DNA of 57,981 nt from Lachnospiraceae bacterium (GTDB lineage Bacteria; Bacillota; Clostridia; Lachnospirales; Lachnospiraceae), in assembly GCA_029068555.1 (NCBI GenBank), contig JAIECJ010000134.1, positions 1 to 57,981 on the forward strand. The letters run 5' to 3'. Positions 26,428-37,816 of this stretch are shown piece by piece (the stretch's first letter is position 1; each line of letters starts with the position of its first letter). The translations under genes and the position numbers were made by a program. The notes beneath the pieces are model-generated. The model did no database searches and was not told where the DNA came from. It saw only the letters and a list, made by a program, of their open reading frames with translations.

Positions 26428-26451
26428 AGAATAAAACAAGGAGGTGAGTGT

Positions 26452-27168
26452 ATGGGAGCAGGAATTCTGTTATCTGGGGCAGACGATATTGATTTTATGA
26501 TACACGGAGTATTTCAGTATGAACTCTTTGGTCAGAAGCTCTGGATAACAACCACGCATGTATGCCTGTTTATTGTCATGGCAATTATTATTATATTCTG
26601 CCTGTGTGCGAACAGGGCAGTCAAACGTGCGACGGAAATCCCTGGAGCTTTCCAAAACGTAGTGGAGCTTGTGGTTGAGATGCTCGACAACATGATTAAG
26701 GGTGTTATGGGGAAAAATGCCACAGCCTTTGCCAACTATATTGGCACGCTGTTTATTTTTATCCTTGTCAGCAACATCTCCGGTCTGATGGGGCTTAGGG
26801 CACCTACAGCCGACTATGGTGTGACATTTGCACTTGGTCTGATTACCTTTACCCTGATTACCTTTAACAAATTTAAGTACCAGAAGGTTTCGGGTGTTAT
26901 CAAGGGATTGTGTGATCCGTGGCCGATATGGGCGCCTATCAATGTGATTGGTGATATTGCGGTACCCATTTCCCTGTCACTTCGTTTGTTCGCAAACGTT
27001 CTGTCAGGAACTGTTATGATGGCTTTGCTTTATGGTCTGCTTGGCTTTATCGCCACAGGCTGGCCGGCGGCGCTTCATGTGTACTTTGACTTGTTCTCCG
27101 GAGCAATTCAGACATATGTATTCTGTATGCTGACAATGACATACATCAACAATGCCATTGAAGGATAA
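26452..27168 (+). CDS. atpB: ATP synthase F0 subunit a
   Basis: Subunit a forms the two half-channels through which ions reach the rotor. The 238-residue protein has five to six helices and the family motif SLRLFANVLSG with the essential arginine, plus YVFCMLTMTYI at its end. An AGGAGGTGAGTG sequence precedes ATG 26452. It lies 24 bases after atpI. The gap of 139 bases to atpE holds a structured repeat. Confidence 0.94.
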   Translation: MGAGILLSGADDIDFMIHGVFQYELFGQKLWITTTHVCLFIVMAIIIIFCLCANRAVKRATEIPGAFQNVVELVVEMLDNMIKGVMGKNATAFANYIGTLFIFILVSNISGLMGLRAPTADYGVTFALGLITFTLITFNKFKYQKVSGVIKGLCDPWPIWAPINVIGDIAVPISLSLRLFANVLSGTVMMALLYGLLGFIATGWPAALHVYFDLFSGAIQTYVFCMLTMTYINNAIEG

Positions 27169-27222
27169 AACGGAAAGACTTTCTAGGGGTGCAGAAATGC
27201 GCTATAACAAAATTTATATTCC

Positions 27223-27250
27223 GTTTAAGAGAACAGCAGAGCTGTTCTTT
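27223..27250 (+). repeat. Repeated stem-loop upstream of atpE
   Basis: GTTTAAGAGAACAGC-AGA-GCTGTTC forms a perfect 7-base stem with a 3-base loop. The same GTTTAAGAGAACAGC...GCTGTTCT occurs upstream of atpF at 27681-27705 with the loop TGC. The hairpin lies about 57 bases before the atpE start. Confidence 0.7.
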
Positions 27251-27295
27251 GAAAATATTTTACTTTTATTTTATTTACTACTAATTATTTCATAG

Positions 27296-27562
<267 letters not shown>

Positions 27563-27565
27563 CCA

Positions 27566-27705
27566 TAACGAGGAGATTTTTTAACACTGCAAAAGACGCA
27601 GTGAAATAAAATCCTGACGCTCGTTAGGCGGAGAGAAACTCCAGGCTTGTAAAAGACACAAGCCAAGAATTTCTAGCTTCGTTTAAGAGAACAGCTGCGC
27701 TGTTC
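27566..27705 (+). repeat. Array of three stem-loops between atpE and atpF
   Basis: Hairpin 1: an outer TAACGAG/CTCGTTA stem (27566-27626) encloses CACTGC-AAAAGAC-GCAGTG. Hairpin 2: GGCTTGT-AAAAGAC-ACAAGCC (27644-27664) within a GAAA...TTTC outer stem, followed by TTCGTT. Hairpin 3: AGAACAGC-TGC-GCTGTTCT. The loop AAAAGAC recurs in the first two and, as AAAATAC, in the atpG-atpD spacer. Confidence 0.7.
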
Positions 27706-27746
27706 TCCGTAAACTTTAAGTAAAATGAAAAAAGGAGGTACAAGGT

Positions 27747-28289
27747 ATGATACTTGCTACCGAGACAGAGGGATTGAGCCGGTTATTTGACCTGGACTTC
27801 CAGCTTTTGGCTGATACAGTTCTTATGATAATCGCAATGTTCGTCCTTTTCCTGGTCGCATCGCATTTCTTATTTAATCCAGTAAGAAAGATGCTGAACG
27901 ACAGGAAAGAAAAGATAAAGGGCGAACTTGAGCAGGCTGCATCCGATCAGAAATCGGCGGCCAAGACACGCGCCCTCTACGAAGATAAGCTGAACCAGGC
28001 AGGGAAAGAGGCGGAGGCAATCCTGGCGGATGCACGCAAGCGCGGCATGGAGAATGAAGCGAAGATTGTCGCTGAGGCGAAACAGGAGGCTGCAAGGATT
28101 GTGGATAATGCCAGAAAAGAGGCAGAGCTTGAGAAGCAGAAGCTGGCTGACGAGGTGAAGCGCGAGATGGTCGCAGTTGCTTCCGTCATGGCTGCCCGCA
28201 TTGTGCAGGCAAACATTGATACAAATGCCCAGCATGAACTCATTGATAAGACATTGAAAGAAATAGGTGATAGCACATGGCTAAGCTAG
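27747..28289 (+). CDS. atpF: ATP synthase F0 subunit b
   Basis: Subunit b is the peripheral stalk that links the membrane sector to F1. It has one N-terminal membrane helix (about residues 20-40) and a long Ala/Lys/Glu-rich coiled coil to the end. Its 180 residues are a normal length. AAAGGAGG precedes ATG 27747. The end overlaps atpH by 13 bases, so the two are coupled. Confidence 0.93.
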   Translation: MILATETEGLSRLFDLDFQLLADTVLMIIAMFVLFLVASHFLFNPVRKMLNDRKEKIKGELEQAASDQKSAAKTRALYEDKLNQAGKEAEAILADARKRGMENEAKIVAEAKQEAARIVDNARKEAELEKQKLADEVKREMVAVASVMAARIVQANIDTNAQHELIDKTLKEIGDSTWLS

Positions 28290-28822
28290 TTTCAAAAACT
28301 TATGCGGAGGCGTTGTTTGAGCTGGCCGTTGAAGAAAATAAGACTTCACCATTTTTGGAGGAGGCATTGGGGCTCCTTGAGGTAATTCGCACAAATGCGG
28401 AATTTGGACAGTTTATGAATCACCCGAAAATCCAGAAAGAGGATAAGATAGAGGTGGTAAAAAGTGTGTTCAAGGGTAAAGTCAGTGATGAGATGGTTGG
28501 ATTTCTTGTGACGATTGTTGAGAAAGACCGTTACATTGAAATTGAATCCATTCTGAATGAATTTATCGCTTCCGTAAAGGAGTACAGTAATATCGGAACG
28601 GCTTATATCACAACAGCCATTGCAATAGACAATCAGGAAAAACAGGATATTGAAAGCCGGTTACTTGCTACCACCAAATACAAGACTATCGAGTGCATCT
28701 ACGATGTGGATGAGAGCCTGATAGGCGGAATGGTCATTAAGATGGGTGACAGGGTTGTGGACAGCAGTATTCGGACAAAGCTGGATAAGCTGCAGCGTGA
28801 GCTGCTCGCTATTCAGTTGTAA
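28277..28822 (+). CDS. atpH: ATP synthase F1 subunit delta
   Basis: Subunit delta connects the stalk to the top of the alpha/beta hexamer. The 181-residue protein has the N-terminal helical domain (YAEALFELAVEE) and the C-terminal signature DESLIGGMVIKMGDRVVDSS. It overlaps atpF by 13 bases and ends 27 bases before atpA. Confidence 0.94.
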   Translation: MAKLVSKTYAEALFELAVEENKTSPFLEEALGLLEVIRTNAEFGQFMNHPKIQKEDKIEVVKSVFKGKVSDEMVGFLVTIVEKDRYIEIESILNEFIASVKEYSNIGTAYITTAIAIDNQEKQDIESRLLATTKYKTIECIYDVDESLIGGMVIKMGDRVVDSSIRTKLDKLQRELLAIQL

Positions 28823-30355
<1,533 letters not shown>

Positions 30356-30378
30356 AAAGAAGGGGGGACTGAATATTT

Positions 30379-31230
30379 ATGGCCTCAATGAGAGACATAA
30401 AGAGACGTAAGAGCTCCGTACAGAGTACACAGCAGATTACAAAGGCCATGAAGCTTGTTTCCACCGTCAAACTGCAAAGAGCGAAGGGACGTGCAGAGAA
30501 GTCCAAGACATACTTTAACTGCATGTATGAAACGGTGGTTTCTATGCTTTCCAAAGCAGGGGATATCAACCATCCGTACCTCAAGGCAAACAACTCCGCA
30601 AAAAAGGCTGTCATTGTGATAACAGGCAGCAGGGGGCTTGCCGGCGGCTACAATTCCAATATTATCAAGCTTGTGCGGGATAATGAGTGGAATAAGGATG
30701 ACTTGATTATTTACCCGGTAGGAAGTAAAGGGCGGGATACATTTACAAGACTGGGCTATGAGATGGGAGAGGATTATTCTGCGGCGATTGACGAGCCAAT
30801 CTATGCAGATGCCATGACAATCAGCAGCCAGGTTTTGGATGATTTTGCGACCGGAAAGGTAGGCGAAATTTATGTCGTTTACACCGGATTTAAAAATACG
30901 GTGACGCATATACCGACCAGACTGAAACTGCTTCCTATTAAAATAGAGGATGAGCGCAGCGATGACGACAAGGCAGTGTTGGATTTTGAGCCTGAGACCG
31001 AAGACGCTATTGACCTTATCATTCCCAAGTATATTACAAGCTTGATATATGGGGCGATGATAGAGGCTGTAGCGAGCGAGAATGCTGCCAGAATGCAGGC
31101 GATGGACAATGCGACCAACAATGCGGATGAGATTATTTCGAGTCTGTCACTGCTCTACAACAGGGCACGTCAGAGCGCTATTACGCAGGAGTTGACAGAG
31201 ATTATCGCAGGTGCGCAGGCTATATCATAA
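30379..31230 (+). CDS. atpG: ATP synthase F1 subunit gamma
   Basis: Gamma is the central rotating shaft. The 283-residue protein begins with the conserved helix MRDIKRRKSSVQSTQQITKA and ends with the matching C-terminal helix ASENAARMQAMDNATNNA ... RARQSAITQEL. The ribosome site AAGGGGGG precedes ATG 30379. The 117-base spacer after it contains a long hairpin. Confidence 0.95.
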   Translation: MASMRDIKRRKSSVQSTQQITKAMKLVSTVKLQRAKGRAEKSKTYFNCMYETVVSMLSKAGDINHPYLKANNSAKKAVIVITGSRGLAGGYNSNIIKLVRDNEWNKDDLIIYPVGSKGRDTFTRLGYEMGEDYSAAIDEPIYADAMTISSQVLDDFATGKVGEIYVVYTGFKNTVTHIPTRLKLLPIKIEDERSDDDKAVLDFEPETEDAIDLIIPKYITSLIYGAMIEAVASENAARMQAMDNATNNADEIISSLSLLYNRARQSAITQELTEIIAGAQAIS

Positions 31231-31296
31231 CGAAAAGAAATTCTAAGGTTGTAAAATACACAACCTAAGAATTTCTATGTTTCGTTATGGTATGCA
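31231..31296 (+). repeat. Long stem-loop between atpG and atpD
   Basis: GAAATTCTAAGGTTGT (31240-31255) pairs with ACAACCTAAGAATTTC with one mismatch, around a loop of AAAATAC type, and an outer AACGAAA/TTTCGTT stem extends it. It mirrors hairpin 2 in the atpE-atpF spacer, with compensating changes in the stem (GGTTGT/ACAACC against GGCTTGT/ACAAGCC). Confidence 0.7.
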
Positions 31297-31332
31297 TTGC
31301 GCGAAAGAATATAGCGAAAAAATATTAGATAG

Positions 31333-32739
<1,407 letters not shown>

Positions 32740-32770
32740 GTTCACTCATATAAAATAAGGAGGTGCTACT

Positions 32771-33175
32771 ATGGCAGAGAAGTTCAAGCTTACGATTGTG
32801 ACACCGGACCGCGAGTTTTTTAACGAAGAGGCGGACATGGTGGAATTCAATACGACAGAGGGTGAAATCGGTGTCTATGCCGGTCATGCACCGCTTACCG
32901 TCATCGTGAAGCCGGGCATTCTTACGATTACGCAGGGTGAAGCCGTAAAAAACGCGGCGCTTCATGCAGGATTCGTGCAGATACTGCCGCAGGAGATTAC
33001 GATTCTCGCGGAGATTATCGAATGGCCTGCCGAGATTGACGAGGCGCGTGCAAATGCTGCAAAGCAGAGAGCAGAAGGAAGGCTGGCGGAGCGTGGCGGC
33101 AATATTGATGTCGTCAGGGCGGAAGCGGCTCTTATGCGTTCGATTGCACGTATTGATGTTGCAAAAATGAAGTAA
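32771..33175 (+). CDS. atpC: ATP synthase F1 subunit epsilon
   Basis: The 134-residue epsilon subunit has the N-terminal beta-sandwich (EIGVYAGHAPLTVIVKPG) and the C-terminal helical hairpin that regulates ATP hydrolysis. A strong AAGGAGG site precedes ATG 32771. It is the last gene, followed 13 bases later by a terminator. Confidence 0.94.
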   Translation: MAEKFKLTIVTPDREFFNEEADMVEFNTTEGEIGVYAGHAPLTVIVKPGILTITQGEAVKNAALHAGFVQILPQEITILAEIIEWPAEIDEARANAAKQRAEGRLAERGGNIDVVRAEAALMRSIARIDVAKMK

Positions 33176-33187
33176 TATCACAATATC

Positions 33188-33226
33188 AAAACCACTATTT
33201 GGGGAGAACTCAGATAGTGGTTTTTT
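33188..33226 (+). terminator. Terminator of the atp operon
   Basis: AAAACCACTAT (33188-33198) pairs perfectly with ATAGTGGTTTT (33214-33224) and ends in TTTTTT. Confidence 0.92.
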
Positions 33227-33376
33227 ATATGGCGTCTAAAAAGTAATTACGATTTAAGGATATCATGCTGAAGATGAACGGCGAAATCTTCGCTGCGTGT
33301 GAAAAAACGGGATGGCATTTGTTGTCGTGCCGCCAATGTAATTTAATACCGTATGAATGCGAACGCATAGCAGGAT

Positions 33377-33416
33377 AAAAGAGGGGGACCGCGAATTGCC
33401 GGGTCCCCCCTCTTTT
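33377..33416. terminator. Strong bidirectional GC-rich terminator
   Basis: AAAAGAGGGGGACC pairs with GGTCCCCCCTCTTTTT with one bulged base and a 10-base loop. A-run on the left and T-run on the right let it work both ways. It ends the minus-strand XRE gene. The stretch 33227-33376 contains nothing else I can support. Confidence 0.85.
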
Positions 33417-33460
33417 TACGCATACAGGCACTTTTCCCCTGCTCGATTCCCTGTTTCAGA

Positions 33461-33787
33461 TCAAGTATCCGTGGTGTTTTGTGCAACCATAACTTGCATT
33501 GCGGCAAGAATGACCTGAAGCTGCTTATCCGTGCATTTATGGGCATAGTTATTGATGTCCTGCAGAATCGGACGGTTCTTTTCTGATACAAACAGCAGGT
33601 TGTCCAGCGAGAGATTGAGCACATCACATAGTTTGAAAAGTACTTCAATCGAAGGCATGCGGTGCTCACTTTCGAGATGTTTAAAGTGTATAGGCGAGAT
33701 ATCTACCATTTCTGCGACTTGTTCCTGCGTCAAATTCATATTGATGCGTGCAGTGCGGATGGCATTTCCTAAAATTCCCTTTTCCAT
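33461..33787 (-). CDS. XRE-family transcriptional regulator
   Basis: The 108-residue protein has a Cro/C1-type helix-turn-helix in its first 65 residues (RTARINMNLTQEQVAEMVDI, then HFKHLESEHRMPSIEVLFKL) and a short helical C-terminus that may mediate oligomerisation. A strong AAGGAGG site precedes the ATG at 33787. It is transcribed away from the cell-surface locus that starts at 34164, and four palindromes of one family lie between. It is therefore the likely regulator of that locus and perhaps of itself. Confidence 0.87.
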   Translation of the reverse strand: MEKGILGNAIRTARINMNLTQEQVAEMVDISPIHFKHLESEHRMPSIEVLFKLCDVLNLSLDNLLFVSEKNRPILQDINNYAHKCTDKQLQVILAAMQVMVAQNTTDT

Positions 33788-33869
33788 AATTTTATGTATC
33801 CTCCTTCATTATATTAATTAGCATATAGGTAATACATTTTGATTAAAACATTCATAAAGGGATTACAAT

Positions 33870-33939
33870 TTCTCAATAAGAGAATTGAAATTAAAAAATT
33901 GTTAAAAACTGCGTATAAACTTAGTTCTCTATTTGGGAA
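33870..33939. promoter_or_regulatory. Distal pair of TTCTC-N5-GAGAA palindromes
   Basis: The sites are TTCTC-AATAA-GAGAA (33870-33884) and TTCTC-TATTT-GGGAA (33925-33939), their centres 55 bases apart. The second contains GTTCTCT. They lie 80-150 bases upstream of the XRE gene start and are plausible autoregulatory or looping operators. The gap 33788-34163 is otherwise AT-rich with no gene. Confidence 0.6.
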
Positions 33940-34087
33940 TTTTTGGCAGTATATTGCTTAAAAATGTAAATAGAGTCAGAGGTAAAAAAGGAATATATCC
34001 TTTATATTGTAAGGAAATGAGCACTTTTGTTTATGCAGTATAAAATTGTATAAACAATATGTAATTGCGTCCGGACACAAAAAAAGC

Positions 34088-34131
34088 TTGCAATTTCTCC
34101 GAAAGAGAAATATAATATCCCTGAAAGAGAA
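34088..34131 (+). promoter_or_regulatory. Promoter of the surface-glycan locus with two embedded operators
   Basis: TTGCAA (34088-34093) and TATAAT (34111-34116) are separated by 17 bases. The palindrome TTCTC-CGAAA-GAGAA (34095-34109) fills the spacer exactly, and a degenerate one, ATCCC-TGAAA-GAGAA (34117-34131), covers the start point. A bound XRE protein would block RNA polymerase. Confidence 0.7.
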
Positions 34132-34163
34132 CTCGAGTATAAACGGACAGGAGGATTCGACAT

Positions 34164-35753
34164 ATGGACAAGACGAGAAAGGAAGCAAATGCCAGAGGTG
34201 GGGGGGCAAATTTGAAACAAAGCTGGGTTGATTTTGCCGGATTTGTGAAATCTCGTCCGATGCTGGCAGGAGGTATGGCGGCTATTCTTGCATTGGTCTA
34301 TGCCGGACAGGCTTTTTCAAACTACTTTTATATTGATAAGGAGCAGTTGGTTAATAATCCGGGAAGCTTTTATAACTGGAATGAAATCGGCAGATTTGGT
34401 CTTATCTTTGTAAAAAAAATTTTCAATTTGTCATGGTATAATCCCTATTTGAGCGGCATACTGCTGCTTGTGACATTATGGCTGTCTGCAATGGCTGCGG
34501 GGTACCTTTTTTACTCTGTTGACAGTTGGTTTGGATCAGCGCCGCTGGGGATTTTCATACTGCTTTTTTTGATTTATCCCACATATGTTGACCAGTTTTT
34601 GTTTCAGTATCAGGCTTTTGAGGTAATGTTGGCCGTGTTTTTTCTGCTGGTATCAAACTGGTATCTGGTTCGGGCAGTCCGGGAGCAGAACAGAGTGGCT
34701 TTTGCGGCATCAATTCCGCTGGTCGTAGTAGCTTATGGCATTTATCAAAATATGGTATCTATTCAGATGTGCCTGTATCTGGGTATTTTTTTGTTGATGC
34801 TATATGACAGAAATGCAGAGAAAAATATTGTCCGTACGCTCATTGTGCAGGATATTCTCCATTTTGTCATAACGCTTGCCGGATACGCCGCGATAGCAAT
34901 GTTTTTCTGGAAGGCAGAAGGAAATTACCTGGGAGAGCAAATAGGGTGGAGCAGGGGTATTTTTGAGACACTTCGCAGTATTTTTTACTATTTCGGCCTG
35001 CTGGTTGTTTCGGACGGTGTGTATTATACAAGGGCGTATGTGGTATGTTGTCTGATTGGTATTATATCGCTGATTCTTCTTGTCAAGCGTCTGGGGAGGA
35101 AAGCATTCTGGTATGCACTTGGTCTGGCAGGAGTTGCGGTGTCGCCTCTTTTTATGTCGATTTTGATGGGAGGTCTCATCGTTCCCAGGATACAGATGAC
35201 GCTGCCGCTGGCAAACGCAATATTGTGGCTGTTTGGTTTTCGGGTCGTCTGTACAGAGGGAAAGGAACATTGGAAAGGCGGGATAAGGGCATTGGCTGTA
35301 CTCGTTGGAGGGATTCTCATTCTTATGAATGCAGCGCCAACAATGCGCATGTTTTATACAAGAGATGTAATCGGTAAGGCGGACGAAATGACGACGACCG
35401 TAATTGTCAAGGATCTTGGAGCATTTCCAGCCTCTGGCGCGGGAAAACCGATTATTTTTTGGGGGCATAGGGAAGCTCTGACCAATCCTGTATGCAGTGA
35501 ACCCGACAGAACTCATGCATGTGTTTTTATTTCTGCTTATGAAGTGCAGTATTTTTTTGAACCGAAGTACTTTTTTTCCACATATCGGATTATTGGTTAC
35601 TGGAAGACCTTGGGATATGACTGGTTTTGCGGACCTACTGCGGAGATGATGCCTTTGGCATATGAACATGGTGCGGATATGCCGGCTTATCCGTGCACAG
35701 GGTATATCAAAGAATTTGATGACTATATAATCATAAAGCTTGGCGAAGAATAA
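34164..35753 (+). CDS. GtrII-like glucosyltransferase family membrane protein
   Basis: This 529-residue polytopic protein has about 10-12 hydrophobic helices and an extracytoplasmic C-terminal part. It resembles the Glucos_trans_II (GtrII) family, whose members transfer glucose from a lipid carrier to surface polysaccharide outside the membrane. ATG 34164 follows ACAGGAGG by nine bases. Codons 13-15 lie on a run of seven G (34200-34206); adding or losing one G gives a stop within about ten codons in either case. It is the first gene of the locus and is followed 30 bases later by a methyltransferase. Confidence 0.75.
   Translation: MDKTRKEANARGGGANLKQSWVDFAGFVKSRPMLAGGMAAILALVYAGQAFSNYFYIDKEQLVNNPGSFYNWNEIGRFGLIFVKKIFNLSWYNPYLSGILLLVTLWLSAMAAGYLFYSVDSWFGSAPLGIFILLFLIYPTYVDQFLFQYQAFEVMLAVFFLLVSNWYLVRAVREQNRVAFAASIPLVVVAYGIYQNMVSIQMCLYLGIFLLMLYDRNAEKNIVRTLIVQDILHFVITLAGYAAIAMFFWKAEGNYLGEQIGWSRGIFETLRSIFYYFGLLVVSDGVYYTRAYVVCCLIGIISLILLVKRLGRKAFWYALGLAGVAVSPLFMSILMGGLIVPRIQMTLPLANAILWLFGFRVVCTEGKEHWKGGIRALAVLVGGILILMNAAPTMRMFYTRDVIGKADEMTTTVIVKDLGAFPASGAGKPIIFWGHREALTNPVCSEPDRTHACVFISAYEVQYFFEPKYFFSTYRIIGYWKTLGYDWFCGPTAEMMPLAYEHGADMPAYPCTGYIKEFDDYIIIKLGEE
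34200..34206 (+). repeat. G7 tract in the glucosyltransferase reading frame
   Basis: Seven consecutive G encode part of RGGGA near the N-terminus. Eight G would end translation at 34229-34231 and six G at 34213-34215. It is one of only two G7 runs I noticed in the window. Confidence 0.8.
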
Positions 35754-35783
35754 GGGGTTTGGGGCTTCTGGGAGGAAATGCAG

Positions 35784-36674
35784 ATGTTTGGAGGAATAAG
35801 AGGGAAGATAGCGTTAAAAATGTCGCAGGAGGCTGAGCAGAACCATTTTGGAAGAATGCTTTCGCAGATCACAAAGGAACAGTTTGGCCTGGAAATAGGA
35901 CCGTCACTTCGCCCGTGTGCACCCAAAAGCAAGGGCTACAATGTAGAAATTGTAGACTGGGTGGGCAGGCAGGAGCTTGTCGGGCGGTATGCCGCCATGG
36001 GGCTTGACACAAGCAAGATTGAGGAAGTGGACTATATCTGGGACGGGCGTCCCTATTCGGAGGTAACGGGCAGGACAGACAGCTATGATTATATAATTGC
36101 TTCACATGTGATTGAACACGTGCCGGATTTTATCGGTTTCTTGCGGGACTGCTCTAAAATGTTGAAAATGAACGGGATTTTGTCGCTGGCAGTGCCGGAT
36201 AAACGCTATACGCTTGACCATTTCAGGATGGTGACGACGACAGGAAAAGTAATAAATGATTTTTTGCAGGGTGAGAAGTACGGTTCGGTGGGAGCGCTTA
36301 CCGATTATTGGAATCATGTTGTCCGGAGAAGCGGACTGACTTCGTGGTCGCGGGCACGCGATAAGATTTTGAAGAAGGAGTACGAATTTGTGCACGATGC
36401 GGAGTTTAACCGCAAGGCTTTTGAGGATTGTGGCGGTAAAGTGCAGACGGCACATGATTTTCATCAGAATGTATTTACGCCTGCCTCTTTTGAGCTTCTG
36501 GTTTACGAGCTGTGGGAGTATGGGCTGATTGATTTGAAAATAGAGACATTGTATGACACGACAGCAGAGGAGTTTATTGTACAAATGCGGAAGGCTGAAA
36601 GCTGTCCGGTTCTAAGTGACAGGGAGCGTATGGAATTAATGCGCAGGGTATCGCGGGAAAATGTCATACTTTAA
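35784..36674 (+). CDS. SAM-dependent class I methyltransferase
   Basis: This 296-residue soluble protein has the Rossmann SAM-binding pattern: GLEIGPSLRP (motif I region), an acidic end of strand 2 (VEIVDW), DYIIASHVIEHV (motif IV) and LKMNGILSLAVPDKR after it, as in Methyltransf_11 proteins. ATG 35784 is eight bases after GGAGG; ATG 35778 is two bases away. The context suggests methylation of a glycan or nucleotide sugar. It is probably cotranscribed with the glucosyltransferase gene. Confidence 0.82.
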   Translation: MFGGIRGKIALKMSQEAEQNHFGRMLSQITKEQFGLEIGPSLRPCAPKSKGYNVEIVDWVGRQELVGRYAAMGLDTSKIEEVDYIWDGRPYSEVTGRTDSYDYIIASHVIEHVPDFIGFLRDCSKMLKMNGILSLAVPDKRYTLDHFRMVTTTGKVINDFLQGEKYGSVGALTDYWNHVVRRSGLTSWSRARDKILKKEYEFVHDAEFNRKAFEDCGGKVQTAHDFHQNVFTPASFELLVYELWEYGLIDLKIETLYDTTAEEFIVQMRKAESCPVLSDRERMELMRRVSRENVIL

Positions 36675-36754
36675 CAAATGGCGGGAAGCGGCAGACAGGC
36701 TCCGCTATGGCAGAATAAACAGGAATTGTAACGGAATATGGGAAGGAGTCACAT

Positions 36755-37787
36755 ATGAAAGGAATTTGTGCAGGCAAATCAAAGCAAGGAAAATATAGGA
36801 TGTGGAAGGCAATAATGGCATTTGTCATAATGGCTGTGGCATTTATGGAGCCTGTAATGACTGTAAATGCCATTACAGTGTATGAAAGTGATGGGGTATT
36901 TCACGAAGAAGGCTATATTTTTGTTGGGGAGAGTCACTGTGCTTTGGCATCGGGTGCAGTCCCTAAGAGGGATATCGGAAATGATATTTCATATACATGG
37001 ATATGGGACGCGAGCAGGGGGAGTGAACAAAATGTTTTTACGATGAAAGGGAACCTGTTTTTCGTGTTTGAGGGAAATGGACAAAACGACGGCACGATTC
37101 AGACCAGTTCAAATTATATCTACAGTGACGGGAAGGGCAGCCAGGGACGGGGGGGTACAGAAGATTCATGAGATAATCAATACAAACCCGAATGTTGCGC
37201 ATTGGAATATTATATCCATGCATGGCGCGGTATCGGCTTCTAAGGGAACCAAAGCGATTTCGGACTATTATGTAAATTCGTACCGCAACTGGACGACATA
37301 TGAATTTCCGGAGGCAGACTGTTGGTTTCTCTCTGTTGCCACAATGACAAAATATTATAGAGGCACAAAGGATAAAAATGTTTTCAATAATACGATTGCG
37401 GCAGCATTTCCAGACAGGTTTTTGGACTATACGGATTTCTACGCGTCAAGAAGCCCGCACCGAATGATTGATACGATTCATTGGGACGAGGAGACCTATA
37501 TTGACTTGATAGCGGATGTGATTCAAAAAGTCAGACAGAAAAGACAAGGGGCGGATGCAGCATCGGATTATGTCGTTGCGGAAGTGCAGGCGCTATGTTA
37601 TACAAACGAAACCACCATTGTACTGGAACAGCCGGATCTAGGCGGCACAGTACTCTTTCCGACTGTTGCGGCAGGACTGCCGATTTTGGTGACGGGTGTT
37701 ACGGATAATGGGTATTTTCGCGTTGAACTGGGGGAGCTTGTTGGTTTCGTGCCGGCAGGCGGGCTGACAGCAAATATTGACAGATAA
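36755..37787 (+). pseudogene. Exported SGNH hydrolase with SH3-like tail, interrupted by a G7 frameshift
   Basis: Translation from ATG 36755 (site AAGGAG) gives a signal peptide and an SGNH start block (VGESHC, candidate nucleophile serine) but ends at 37171. The next frame continues the same protein from about 37156 to 37787. It contains DTIHWDEETY (candidate catalytic His block) and an SH3-like C-terminus of about 70 residues. The switch falls on seven G at 37149-37155; six G would join the frames into one protein of about 343 residues. Such hydrolases add or remove O-acyl groups on glycans, fitting the MBOAT gene nearby. It may be a pseudogene, an assembly error or a phase-OFF allele. Confidence 0.75.
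37149..37155 (+). repeat. G7 tract at the frameshift of the SGNH gene
   Basis: Seven consecutive G sit exactly where the two reading frames of one protein must be joined. Loss of one G restores the frame. Confidence 0.85.
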
Positions 37788-37816
37788 AAGTTTGATAAGA
37801 AAAATGGAGGATTACT

